Shown: positions 4,765-12,533 of the stretch, one piece after another
Layout of the letters: every line of letters starts with the position of its first letter
Position numbering within the stretch: position 1 is the first letter of the stretch
Source of the DNA: G020353235 sp035528295
Lineage (GTDB): Bacteria > Chloroflexota > Dehalococcoidia > Dehalococcoidales > JAUYDJ01
NCBI GenBank assembly: GCA_035528295.1
Contig: DATKYY010000077.1
Span: 1 to 22,948, forward strand
Length of the DNA: 22,948 nucleotides
Direction: 5' to 3'
Position numbers and translations under genes: made by a program
The notes under the pieces: generated by a model
Databases searched by the model: none
Told to the model about the DNA's origin: nothing
Seen by the model: the letters and a program-made list of their open reading frames with translations, nothing else

Positions 4765-6966
4765 ATGGGCATTGACAAGCGGATACTTGAGGAAGTCGCG
4801 TTAAGCGAGGCGGAGTATGACTTAATCGTCCGCCGGCTGGGTCGAGAGCCGACCATTACCGAAATTGGCATGTTCGGCTCTCTGTGGAGCGAGCACTGCG
4901 GCTATAAGCATTCCAAGCCTCTATTCCGGTTCTTTCCGGCGCTAAAAAAGAGGGTGCTGGCTGACATTGGCGCCGAGAATGCGGGGGCGGTGGCTATTGG
5001 TGGCGGGCTGGCGGTGGTGATGAAGGTGGAGTCCCATAATCACCCCTCGGCGATTGAACCCTATCAGGGGGCAGCCAGTGGCTATGGTGGGGTGGCCAGG
5101 GACATCCTGACCATGGGGGCTCGCCCGGTGGCGGCCATCAATTCCCTGCGTTTCGGGCCTTTAGATAACCCCCATAACCGCCATCTGTTCCGCCAGGCGG
5201 TGGCCGGCTTTACTGATTACATCAAAGAGCTGGGTATCCCCTGTGTCGCCGGGGAGGTCTTTTTTTCCGGCTCGTATTCGGCCAACCCGCTGGTTAATGC
5301 CATGTCGGCCGGTATCGTGGCGGTTGATAAAATGGTCAGGGCAAGAGCCAGCGGCGTGGGCAACCTGCTGATGATAGTTGGCGCCAGGACCGGCCGGGAC
5401 GGTGTTCACGGCGCATCAGGGCTGGCCTCAAAGACATTTGAGGAGGAGCCGCAGACAAGCACTGCGGTTCTGTCCAGTGACCCCGTCATGGAGAAGCGGC
5501 TCATTGAAGCCTGCCTGGAGCTGGCGGGCACCGGCTGGCTGGTCGGTATGCAGGACCTGGGGGCGGCGGGCTTAACATCTTCCACTGTGGAAATGGCGGC
5601 CAGTGCGGACAGCGGCATTGAGATTGATGTGCTCAAGGTGCCCTGCCGTGAGGAAGGCATAACCCCCTATGAGATTATGCTCTCCGAAACACAGGAGAGG
5701 ATGCTGGTAATTGTCAAGAAGGGGTATGAGGACAAGGTGGCCGGCCTGTTCCGGCGCTGGGGACTGGAGAGCAGTATCATTGGTCGGGTCACCGATGATG
5801 GACTGGCCCGGATTAAAGAGGGCGACAAGATAGTTGCTGAAGCCCCGGCCAAGCTGCTTACCGACCCGCCGATGTATCAATACCGGGTCAGCAAGCCGAA
5901 GTGGTTAAGTGAAATTCAGGTGCTGGAGCTGAAAGATATCCCTGACCTTGCCCTTAACCGGGCGCAATCGGTCTTTCTCCAGCTTTTGGCCTCGCCCAAT
6001 ATCTGCAGCCGGGAATGGATATTCAAGCACGCTGATGCCAGTGTCCAGACCGATGTTGTGCCTCCCGGTGGTGATGGCGGCGTGGTGCGGTTAGAAGGCA
6101 GCAAGCGGGCACTCTCGTTTACGGTAGACGCAAATGGGCGCTATTGCTACCTTGACCCTTACGCCGGTGGTTCTATCGCTGTGGCTGAGGCCTCCCGGAA
6201 TCTGGTATGCACCGGTGCCCAACCCCTGGCGGTTACCGATAGCCTTAATCTGGGCAATCCGGAGAAGAAGGATGTCTATTATCAGCTCAAGGAGTGCATC
6301 CGAGGCATAGGCAGCGCCTGCCGCAAGCTGGGTGTCCCCGTTATCAGCGGCAATGTCAGCCTGTATAACGAGGCCAAAGCCGGGCCAATCTATCCCACGC
6401 CGGTGTGCGGCATGGTGGGTCTGATTGACGATATAGACTTGCGCTGTGATATCGGTTTCAGTGATGAGGGCAACCAGGTATTCTTACTGGGTGGTGACCT
6501 TGATGGCGGTGAACTGGGGGGCAGCGAGTACCTTGAACTGGTTCACGGTCTGGTCAGGGGGAGGCCCCGTATTGACCTGGCTCTGGAAAAGAGGGTGCAG
6601 ACCTGTTGCCTGAAGGCTATCCGGCAGGGGGTTGTTGCTTCGGCGCATGACTGCTCTGAGGGTGGCCTGGCGGTTACGCTGGCTGAGTGCTGTTTGCGAA
6701 AGGGCTTTGGTTTTGAGGGGAAGGGGTGGCGGATTAAGGGCAGACTGGATGCCGCCCTGTTCGGTGAAGCCCAGTCTAGGATTGTGGTCTCGGTAAAGCC
6801 GGCAAAAGCTCGCCGGCTGGAGGAAATGGCGGCGGCCAGTCGCGTGCCGCTGACCAGATTGGGGGTGGTGGGAGGCAGACGGTTTACCATTGAGGGCTGC
6901 CTTGACCTTCCCCTGGAGCAGATTGATTCAGCCTGGCGGGAAAGCCTGGCGAAAATTCTGGCTTAA
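4765..6966 (+). CDS. purL: Phosphoribosylformylglycinamidine synthase subunit PurL
   Basis: The 733-residue protein matches the small PurL type that works with separate PurS and PurQ. It converts FGAR to FGAM in purine synthesis, using ATP and ammonia from glutamine. Visible motifs are SLWSEHCGYKHSK near residue 40, VESHNHPSAIEPYQGAASGYGGVARDI (the conserved ATP/Mg region), DLGAAGLTSS and the second-half SGNVSLYNE. It ends with SAHDCSEGGLAVTLAE and the C-terminal AIRS-type domain. ATG 4765 has AAAGGAGG seven bases upstream. PurS and PurQ are not in the window, so purL stands alone. Its stop overlaps the stop of the convergent radical SAM gene. Confidence 0.96.
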   Translation: MGIDKRILEEVALSEAEYDLIVRRLGREPTITEIGMFGSLWSEHCGYKHSKPLFRFFPALKKRVLADIGAENAGAVAIGGGLAVVMKVESHNHPSAIEPYQGAASGYGGVARDILTMGARPVAAINSLRFGPLDNPHNRHLFRQAVAGFTDYIKELGIPCVAGEVFFSGSYSANPLVNAMSAGIVAVDKMVRARASGVGNLLMIVGARTGRDGVHGASGLASKTFEEEPQTSTAVLSSDPVMEKRLIEACLELAGTGWLVGMQDLGAAGLTSSTVEMAASADSGIEIDVLKVPCREEGITPYEIMLSETQERMLVIVKKGYEDKVAGLFRRWGLESSIIGRVTDDGLARIKEGDKIVAEAPAKLLTDPPMYQYRVSKPKWLSEIQVLELKDIPDLALNRAQSVFLQLLASPNICSREWIFKHADASVQTDVVPPGGDGGVVRLEGSKRALSFTVDANGRYCYLDPYAGGSIAVAEASRNLVCTGAQPLAVTDSLNLGNPEKKDVYYQLKECIRGIGSACRKLGVPVISGNVSLYNEAKAGPIYPTPVCGMVGLIDDIDLRCDIGFSDEGNQVFLLGGDLDGGELGGSEYLELVHGLVRGRPRIDLALEKRVQTCCLKAIRQGVVASAHDCSEGGLAVTLAECCLRKGFGFEGKGWRIKGRLDAALFGEAQSRIVVSVKPAKARRLEEMAAASRVPLTRLGVVGGRRFTIEGCLDLPLEQIDSAWRESLAKILA

Positions 6967-8555
6967 TACTGGGCCAGGGCGCTCTCCAGCTCCCGCTTGA
7001 GGTGCGCCGTCTTGGTGCCGGAGTCGATTATATCCCAGGGTAGTTTCTGATTTATATCCCACCTCTGGTGGGCGTAGAAGTCAATGTCTAGCTGGCACTT
7101 TGCCACCGCTTGGCGCCAGCCGGCCAGGGAAAACTCCTCCCAGTTGGCCAGCACCTCGGCCAGTTTGGCATCGCCCCGAGACAGCACTGCCTGAATCTGG
7201 CTCCAGGCGGGGCTTTCTGCCTTGACTTTAATCCCCTTTGGCGGCAGCTTGTTTTTAATTAAAGACAAACGGTGCTTTAGGACAGGAAGCGTCGCCATGG
7301 GTAGCCACTGGAAGGGCGTGCCCGCCTTGGGGACAAAGGGCGCTATATTAAGGACGAGGCGGCAGCCGGTCTGCTTTTTATCCAGAATTTGCTTGCATTT
7401 AAGGGTCAGGTCTATCATGGCGGCGATATCCTCATCCGTCTCCGAGGGCAGACCGAGCATGAAATAGAGCTTGAGCTGTTTTATCCCCGGCCCGGCAATT
7501 TTGTCTACCGACTGCAGGATATCGTCCTCGGAGATGTCTTTTTTGATTACCCGGCGCAGTCGCGCCGACCCCGCCTCCGGGGCGAGGGCAATGGTGCGGG
7601 CACTACCCCTGGCCATTTCCCTCAGTACGGTGTGGGAGCCGGGTTTCATTCTCAGTGAGCTGACCGAGAGCTCCGCTCCCATCTGGCGTAGTTTGATAAG
7701 CAGTTCCTCTATCCGGGGGTGGTCGGGTACCGCTGCCCCCACCAGCCCCAGGCGCCGGCGATACTTCAGCCCACGCTCCGCCTCGGCGAGAATTTTATCT
7801 ACCGGATGGCAGCGCATGGGGTGGAAGGCGTTTCTGGTCAGGCAGAAGCGGCAGCCCCAGTTACAGCCTCGCTCCACCTCAATCAGGTACAGGCCGCCCA
7901 GCTCGGTATCCGGGGTAAGTATCACCGAGCTAACCGTCACCTCGTCCAGGCTTGGCGCCCACTGGCGTTTAACCGGGGTATCGATAGGGTAGCGGGGCAC
8001 ATAGACGCCGGGCAGTCTGGCCAGCGCCTTGAGCAGTGCCACGCGCTTGCAGGTGATGCCCCCGCTTATTACCGGCAGCATTGCCGGCAGTATTGCCTCG
8101 GCTTCACCGATACATAAGCCGTCAAAGAAGGGGGCGAGGGGCATCGGGTTGGCGATGATACAGGGACCGCCGGCGATAACCAGCGGGTGGCTCTCGTCGC
8201 GTTCGGCGGCATAAAGGGGTATGCCACTGGTTTTCAGAGTCTGGACCACATTGAAGTAGTCAAGCTCATAAGAAACGGTGAAGGCGAGGACGGCAAAGTC
8301 ACTGAGCGGTCGCTGCGATTCCAGTGAGATGATAGCCTGCCCTTTATCACCTTCCCCGAAAGCCCTTTCGGCGACGATATCCTGGTAGCTGTTCAGGTAG
8401 CGGTAGAGGGTGTGCAGCCCCAGGTTGGACATGCCCACATAGTAAGAGTTCGGGTAAATAAGGGCGATGGGGAGCCGGCCTCCCCAGTCTTTTAAGATTA
8501 CCCCTTCTTCTCTGGCCAGCCTTCGTCTGGCCTCTTTGACTTCATCCCAGCCCAT
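6963..8555 (-). CDS. TIGR03960-type radical SAM protein with B12-binding-like N-terminus
   Basis: The protein has 530 residues. The N-terminal 200 residues form a Rossmann-like region as in B12-binding radical SAM proteins (IALIYPNSYYVGMSNLGLHTLYRYLN, then VIAGGPCIIANPMPLAPFFDGLCIGEAE). The radical SAM core starts at RGCNWGCRFC, a CxxxCxxC variant with Cys231, Cys235 and Cys238 for the 4Fe-4S cluster. Further core motifs are APEAGSARLRRVI and LYFMLGLPSETDEDI. In many bacteria this protein is fused to, or next to, a DUF2344 (TIGR03936) domain; here that partner is a separate gene at 18774-19415. The substrate is unknown; an RNA-modification role has been suggested by context but I cannot support it. 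The gene begins three bases after the NYN gene's stop, so the two are coupled. Confidence 0.85.
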   Translation of the reverse strand: MGWDEVKEARRRLAREEGVILKDWGGRLPIALIYPNSYYVGMSNLGLHTLYRYLNSYQDIVAERAFGEGDKGQAIISLESQRPLSDFAVLAFTVSYELDYFNVVQTLKTSGIPLYAAERDESHPLVIAGGPCIIANPMPLAPFFDGLCIGEAEAILPAMLPVISGGITCKRVALLKALARLPGVYVPRYPIDTPVKRQWAPSLDEVTVSSVILTPDTELGGLYLIEVERGCNWGCRFCLTRNAFHPMRCHPVDKILAEAERGLKYRRRLGLVGAAVPDHPRIEELLIKLRQMGAELSVSSLRMKPGSHTVLREMARGSARTIALAPEAGSARLRRVIKKDISEDDILQSVDKIAGPGIKQLKLYFMLGLPSETDEDIAAMIDLTLKCKQILDKKQTGCRLVLNIAPFVPKAGTPFQWLPMATLPVLKHRLSLIKNKLPPKGIKVKAESPAWSQIQAVLSRGDAKLAEVLANWEEFSLAGWRQAVAKCQLDIDFYAHQRWDINQKLPWDIIDSGTKTAHLKRELESALAQY

Positions 8556-8558
8556 AGG

Positions 8559-9098
8559 CTATTTCCAGCAGCCCCGGAGCAACCGTCCGTCTATGGTTAT
8601 CACTTTATCGGCTACCTTTCTTAGCTGCAGGGAGGTCCGCTCCTTACCGAAGAGGGCCACTTCCATATTCTTGCCGTTGTCCTTTACCGCCTGGATGGCG
8701 GGAACAAAATCGTTATCGCCCGCCACCAGGACGGCGGTATCATAATTGTTCTTATAACTGTGGGTTATCATATCGGTAGCCAGCAGGATATCCACCCCCT
8801 TTTCGTAGGGCGGGCTGTTCGGCCAGTTGTTATAAACCAGGCGCCCCAACCTCAGTTCGGTGTAGGGGATGGCACTCACCCCGGCGAAGAACTTCTGCTG
8901 GTTCTGGTAGCGTTCCGGTTCTTCCCGCCGCCCCACCTGGGCGTTGTAGTAATAGATTCTTATCAGCCGGCGCTTGTCCATCAGCTTGGTGCAGAACTGG
9001 CCGAAGTCTATGTCCGAGCGTTTAAAGAAGTGTTTCAGGGAGTGGTACATATTACTCCCGTCAATAAAAATCATCACCCTCTCTGACTTGTCTGCCAT
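8559..9098 (-). CDS. NYN-domain (LabA/DUF88, PIN-like) protein
   Basis: The 179-residue protein is a single NYN domain, a PIN-like fold of predicted metal-dependent RNases. Acidic residues expected in the active site are present: Asp13 in FIDGSN, Asp103 and Asp109 in KGVDILLATDM, and Asp128/Asp130 in AGDNDF. ATG 9098 has GGGAGGTG six or so bases upstream. No extra OST-HTH/LOTUS or membrane domain is attached. It is the first gene of a two-gene operon with the TIGR03960-type radical SAM gene. Nuclease activity is predicted from the family; the RNA target is unknown. Confidence 0.88.
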   Translation of the reverse strand: MADKSERVMIFIDGSNMYHSLKHFFKRSDIDFGQFCTKLMDKRRLIRIYYYNAQVGRREEPERYQNQQKFFAGVSAIPYTELRLGRLVYNNWPNSPPYEKGVDILLATDMITHSYKNNYDTAVLVAGDNDFVPAIQAVKDNGKNMEVALFGKERTSLQLRKVADKVITIDGRLLRGCWK

Positions 9099-9140
9099 AT
9101 TTCACCTCCCTTCTGGATTATCGTTATGTTTACTGGACTA

Positions 9141-9146
9141 ATTATA
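9141..9146 (-). promoter_or_regulatory. -10 element for the NYN-radical SAM operon
   Basis: A perfect TATAAT on the minus strand predicts an RNA start near 9133 and a leader of about 35 nt. No convincing -35 is found at 16-18 bp, so the call is tentative. Confidence 0.4.
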
Positions 9147-9191
9147 TAGCCTGATGGGGAGAATTGCGAGGGGGGGGATGCCAAAACAAGT

Positions 9192-9216
9192 GCCCTCTCC
9201 CTTTAGAGGAGAGGGC
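9192..9216. repeat. Perfect 9-bp hairpin between nrdJ terminator and NYN promoter
   Basis: GCCCTCTCC (9192-9200) pairs with GGAGAGGGC (9208-9216) over a 7-nt loop. In the minus direction it follows the T-run of the nrdJ terminator. It may act as a back-up terminator or RNA 3'-end structure, or be a copy of a dispersed repeat. Confidence 0.5.
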
Positions 9217-9258
9217 AAAAAATTGAAGTGCTAGGTGGGTATTCCCACCCTAGCACTT
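9217..9258 (-). terminator. Intrinsic terminator of nrdR-nrdJ, overlapping the nrdJ stop codon
   Basis: On the minus strand a 14-bp stem (arms 9244-9258 and 9226-9239, one bulged base, 4-nt loop) is followed by CAATTTTTT. The first arm contains the final Lys-Cys codons and the TAG stop of nrdJ (9250-9252). Confidence 0.85.
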
Positions 9259-11823
9259 GGTATAACCGCAGCTGTGGCAGACGAAGCAGCCTTCCTGATA
9301 GGCGAGCAGTCCGCCGCAGTCGGGGCAGGGGCACTGTCCGGCCGGGCTGCGCGCCAGCCCGTAGTCCTCCGGCTTGGGCTTGCCATCATAGCCGGTGGTG
9401 TGCTTCTCCAGGACACTGGCGATGGCGTCAGCGCAGGAGAGAATGGACTTGCCCGCTTCCCAGGCAATATTGGGACAGCGGATACCCCTTAGCTGTCTCA
9501 CTATTGAGCTGACATCTACCCCCGACCTCAGCGCCAGGGAAATGAGCCGGCAGGTGGCTTCCAGCTGGGCGGTGGCACAGCCCCCCGCCTTGCCCAGGGT
9601 GGAGAAGACCTCGCATATCCCCTCTTCATCCCAGTTCATGGTGACATACATATTGCCGCAGCCGGTGGTCACCTTCTCCGTTATCCCTTTGGTTGTCTTG
9701 TCCCTCTTGCGGGGAGTGCGCCCGGCGCCTTCAACCTTCTCCTTCTCTTTTTTACCGGTGGTCAGCACCTGTCCCTCACGGCTTCCGTCGCGGTAGATGG
9801 TTATCCCCTTCAGGCCCAGTTCGTAAGCCATCAGGTATACCTGGGCGATGTCTTCTTTGGTTGCCTCTTTGGGGAAGTTGACCGTCTTGGAGACGGCATT
9901 ATCGGTGGACTTCTGGAAAGCCGCCTGCATTCTGACGTGCCACTCCGGGCTAATATCGTGGGCGGTGATAAATAGCCGCTTAACTTCGTCCGGCACCCCC
10001 TCTATCTCGTGGAGCTTGACCCCTGAGGCGAGCTGCTTCATCAGCTCCTCGGAGTAGAAGTTCTCTTTTCGGGCGACCTCATCAAAATGGGGGTTCACCT
10101 CGATGAGCTGGGCACCATCCAGGATATTTCGGGTGTAACTTAAGGCAAAGAGGGGCTCAATGCCGCTGGAGCAGCCGGCGATTATGCTTAAGGTCCCGGT
10201 GGGGGCAATGGTGGTGCAGGATGCGTTTCTTACCCGCGGGGCGTCGGGGGCATTGTAGATACTGTCCTCAAAAGCGGGGAAGACGCCGCGCTCTTTGGCT
10301 AATTCTGCCGAAGTCTGGCGTGCTTCGTTACTGACGAACTGCATAATATCGGCGCCGACCCCAAGCGCCTCTTCGGAGTCATAGGGGATGCCGAGCTGGA
10401 TGAGCATATCGGCAAAGCCCATTATCCCCAGCCCGATCTTGCGCGTCTTTCGGGTCATTTTGGCTATCTGGGGCAGGGGGAACTTGTTGACATCAATGAC
10501 ATTATCTAAAAATCTGACCACAGTTTTTACGGTCCGGGCCAGCTTCTCATAATCAATCTCGGCAGTGCCATTACGGCTGCGGAGCATCTGGTTCAGGTTA
10601 ATTGAGCCCAGATTGCACGACTCGTAGGGTAATAGCGGCTGCTCACCGCAGGGGTTGGTGCTCTCAATGCTGCCCAGTTTGGGGGTGGGGTTGTCCTGAT
10701 TGATGCGGTCAATAAATACAATGCCCGGGTCGCCCGTTTTCCAGGCCATCGCCAGTATCTGGTCAAAAACATCTTTGGCATTGAGCTTGGCCACCGCCTG
10801 TTTGGTGCTCGGATTTATCAGATTATATTCAGTGCCCGCCTTGACCGCTTCCATAAACTGGCTGGTTACCGCTACCGAGAGGTTAAAATTAGTGAAGACA
10901 GCCGGGTCCTCTTTGGCGGTGATGAACTTCATAATATCGGGGTGGTCAACATTAAGTATGGCCATGTTGGCCCCCCGCCGCATTCCGCCCTGCTTGATGA
11001 CATCGGTGGCGGTGTCGAAGGCGCGCATAAACGAGACCGGACCACTGGCGACACCGCCGGTGGAGCCGACCCTGTCTTTCTCCGGCCTCAGCCGGGAGAA
11101 AGAGAAGCCGGTGCCGCCGCCGCTCTTGTGAATGAGGGCGGTGTTTTTTACCGCCTCAAAGATAGACTCCATGGAGTCCTCAATGGGCAGGACAAAGCAG
11201 GCAGATAACTGCCCCAGTTCCCGCCCGGCGTTCATCAGGGTCGGTGAGTTGGGCAAAAAATCAAGGCTGGTCATGAGCTGATAGAACTCGGCTTCCAGGG
11301 CCTTGACATCCGCCTTCGGGTTGTAGTTAAGCTCGGCTGAGGCTACCGTCTGGGCAACCCGGCGGAACATCTCCTCCGGCGTTTCAATTACCTGCCCTTC
11401 TTTGTCCTTCTTTAAGTACCTTTTGCGCAGGACATGAAGGGCGTTCTCGGTGAGACTTAAGCCGGCGGTTGTCTCGGCTTTGGCCTTTAGTTTCACTCTC
11501 ATTTCCATTTTTGGTTTGACCTCCTCTGGTGGCGCTGGTTCTCTGGCATCCAAAAATTCTTTCACTATGGACAGGATGTTAAAGTCTCTGGTCGAGCGCC
11601 GCTGGCGCTGGCTGAACTTGGGGACAAGGTGTTCCATCCCGGGCAGGGGCCGCTCGGCGCGTTCCCTTTCGGCCAGCTGCCGTTCCAGGTGTTCAATCAC
11701 CTGCCGGGTAAGCTGCTCGATTTGCTGCCGGTCCGACATCCCGATGGACTCGGCGATGCCGAAGATTTCGCGGGCAATCTGGTTACGGTTGAGCCTTTTT
11801 TCGGGTTGACCTGATTTGTTCAT
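9250..11823 (-). CDS. nrdJ: Adenosylcobalamin-dependent (class II) ribonucleoside-diphosphate reductase
   Basis: The 857-residue enzyme reduces ribonucleotides to deoxyribonucleotides using adenosylcobalamin as radical source, so it needs no oxygen. Visible residues are Cys209 in LSACF (reducing pair member), the catalytic NPCGE (Cys392, Glu394), Cys403 and APTGTLSIIAGCSSGIEP. A TSCPD domain follows (TGCGNMYVTMNWDEEGICEVFSTLGKAGGCA, about residues 695-770). A zinc-ribbon-like Cys-rich tail ends in CGYTKC. The canonical family start (LSLTENALHVLRKRYLKKD) is at about residue 122. The first 120 residues are a charged helical extension that may be a degenerate ATP-cone. Its ATG overlaps the nrdR TGA by 4 nt, and the pair is probably under NrdR control. 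Confidence 0.95.
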   Translation of the reverse strand: MNKSGQPEKRLNRNQIAREIFGIAESIGMSDRQQIEQLTRQVIEHLERQLAERERAERPLPGMEHLVPKFSQRQRRSTRDFNILSIVKEFLDAREPAPPEEVKPKMEMRVKLKAKAETTAGLSLTENALHVLRKRYLKKDKEGQVIETPEEMFRRVAQTVASAELNYNPKADVKALEAEFYQLMTSLDFLPNSPTLMNAGRELGQLSACFVLPIEDSMESIFEAVKNTALIHKSGGGTGFSFSRLRPEKDRVGSTGGVASGPVSFMRAFDTATDVIKQGGMRRGANMAILNVDHPDIMKFITAKEDPAVFTNFNLSVAVTSQFMEAVKAGTEYNLINPSTKQAVAKLNAKDVFDQILAMAWKTGDPGIVFIDRINQDNPTPKLGSIESTNPCGEQPLLPYESCNLGSINLNQMLRSRNGTAEIDYEKLARTVKTVVRFLDNVIDVNKFPLPQIAKMTRKTRKIGLGIMGFADMLIQLGIPYDSEEALGVGADIMQFVSNEARQTSAELAKERGVFPAFEDSIYNAPDAPRVRNASCTTIAPTGTLSIIAGCSSGIEPLFALSYTRNILDGAQLIEVNPHFDEVARKENFYSEELMKQLASGVKLHEIEGVPDEVKRLFITAHDISPEWHVRMQAAFQKSTDNAVSKTVNFPKEATKEDIAQVYLMAYELGLKGITIYRDGSREGQVLTTGKKEKEKVEGAGRTPRKRDKTTKGITEKVTTGCGNMYVTMNWDEEGICEVFSTLGKAGGCATAQLEATCRLISLALRSGVDVSSIVRQLRGIRCPNIAWEAGKSILSCADAIASVLEKHTTGYDGKPKPEDYGLARSPAGQCPCPDCGGLLAYQEGCFVCHSCGYTKC

Positions 11824-12356
11824 CTCCGTCTCCGGCGCCGACTGCTGACCAGTTCGCCCGCTTTGACATCGGGCAGTAGCGGCAACTGGCTGGTAGCAGG
11901 CGCACTGGCTTCACTGCCGACCAGGGTGTCTAACTCCTGCATCAGGGCAGAGATGTCGGCAAAGTCGCGGTAAACACTGGCAAAACGGATATAGGCAATC
12001 TGGTCCAGCTTCTTTAACCGTTCCATGACCATATCGCCGATAATATCGCTCGGTATCTCCAGCTTGCCCAGCTGGTAGAGCTCAGCTTCAATGTCATCAA
12101 CCAGCTTGTCCACGGTCCCGGTGGGCAGCGGCCGTTTTTCGCATGCCTTGCGGATACCACCCAGCAGCTTTTCCCGGTTAAACTCCTCGCGGCGGTTGTC
12201 CTTCTTGACCACGAAGAGGCTGGCTGGCTGCAGCCGCTCATAGGTGGTGAAACGTGAGCCACAGCTCAGGCACTGACGGCGGCGGCGCACGCTCTCGTCA
12301 ATATCGCGGGAGTCAATCACCTTGGAATCGTTATAGCTACAATAGGGGCAATTCAT
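11820..12356 (-). CDS. nrdR: Transcriptional repressor NrdR
   Basis: NrdR is the nucleotide-sensing repressor of ribonucleotide reductase genes. The 178-residue protein has the N-terminal zinc ribbon (CPYC near residue 3, CLSCGSRFTTYE near 30) and an ATP-cone (VVKKDNRREEFNREKLLGGIRKACEKRP through IAYIRFASVYRDF). A non-conserved tail of about 30 residues ends in six Arg. ATG 12356 is preferred over the adjacent GTG 12359 because AGGA lies six bases before it and bacterial NrdR normally starts M-x-CPxC. The gene overlaps nrdJ by 4 nt. Two NrdR boxes in its own promoter indicate autoregulation. Confidence 0.95.
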   Translation of the reverse strand: MNCPYCSYNDSKVIDSRDIDESVRRRRQCLSCGSRFTTYERLQPASLFVVKKDNRREEFNREKLLGGIRKACEKRPLPTGTVDKLVDDIEAELYQLGKLEIPSDIIGDMVMERLKKLDQIAYIRFASVYRDFADISALMQELDTLVGSEASAPATSQLPLLPDVKAGELVSSRRRRRR

Positions 12357-12364
12357 CACATTTC

Positions 12365-12380
12365 CTACACTATATAGTGA
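12365..12380 (-). promoter_or_regulatory. NrdR box 1 (downstream of the RNA start)
   Basis: CTACACTATATAGTGA on the plus strand agrees with the published NrdR-box consensus (acaCwAtATaTwGtgt) at about 12 of 16 positions and contains the perfect palindrome CACTATATAGTG. It lies 31 bp from box 2, about three helical turns, the usual spacing of paired NrdR boxes. Confidence 0.75.
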
Positions 12381-12389
12381 AACAGGGTG

Positions 12390-12418
12390 ATACTAACACA
12401 ATATGTAGTGTTTGTCAA
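12390..12418 (-). promoter_or_regulatory. nrdR-nrdJ promoter
   Basis: On the minus strand TTGACA (12413-12418) and TAGTAT (12390-12395) are separated by 17 bases, with an A-rich stretch (AAAAAAACC) just upstream of the -35. The predicted start is near 12383. The spacer consists almost exactly of NrdR box 2. Confidence 0.8.
12396..12411 (-). promoter_or_regulatory. NrdR box 2 (inside the promoter spacer)
   Basis: ACACAATATGTAGTGT matches the NrdR-box consensus at 15 of 16 positions. It occupies the space between the -35 and -10, so NrdR binding would directly block RNA polymerase. Confidence 0.85.
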
Positions 12419-12470
12419 GGTTTTTTTGGGGGTAATTTTGGGTGGCTTATCCCTTCAGGTCAAGACAGAA

Positions 12471-12500
12471 TTGACGCTTGCTTAATAGCTTGGTTAGAAT
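12471..12500 (+). promoter_or_regulatory. Promoter of the M16 peptidase gene
   Basis: TTGACG (12471-12476), an 18-base spacer and TAGAAT (12495-12500) form a good promoter on the plus strand, divergent from the nrdR promoter. The predicted start near 12507 leaves about 27 nt including AGAGGT before the TTG start codon. Confidence 0.6.
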
Positions 12501-12533
12501 GTATAGTCTATTAGCTGAATAAAGAGGTAAAAA

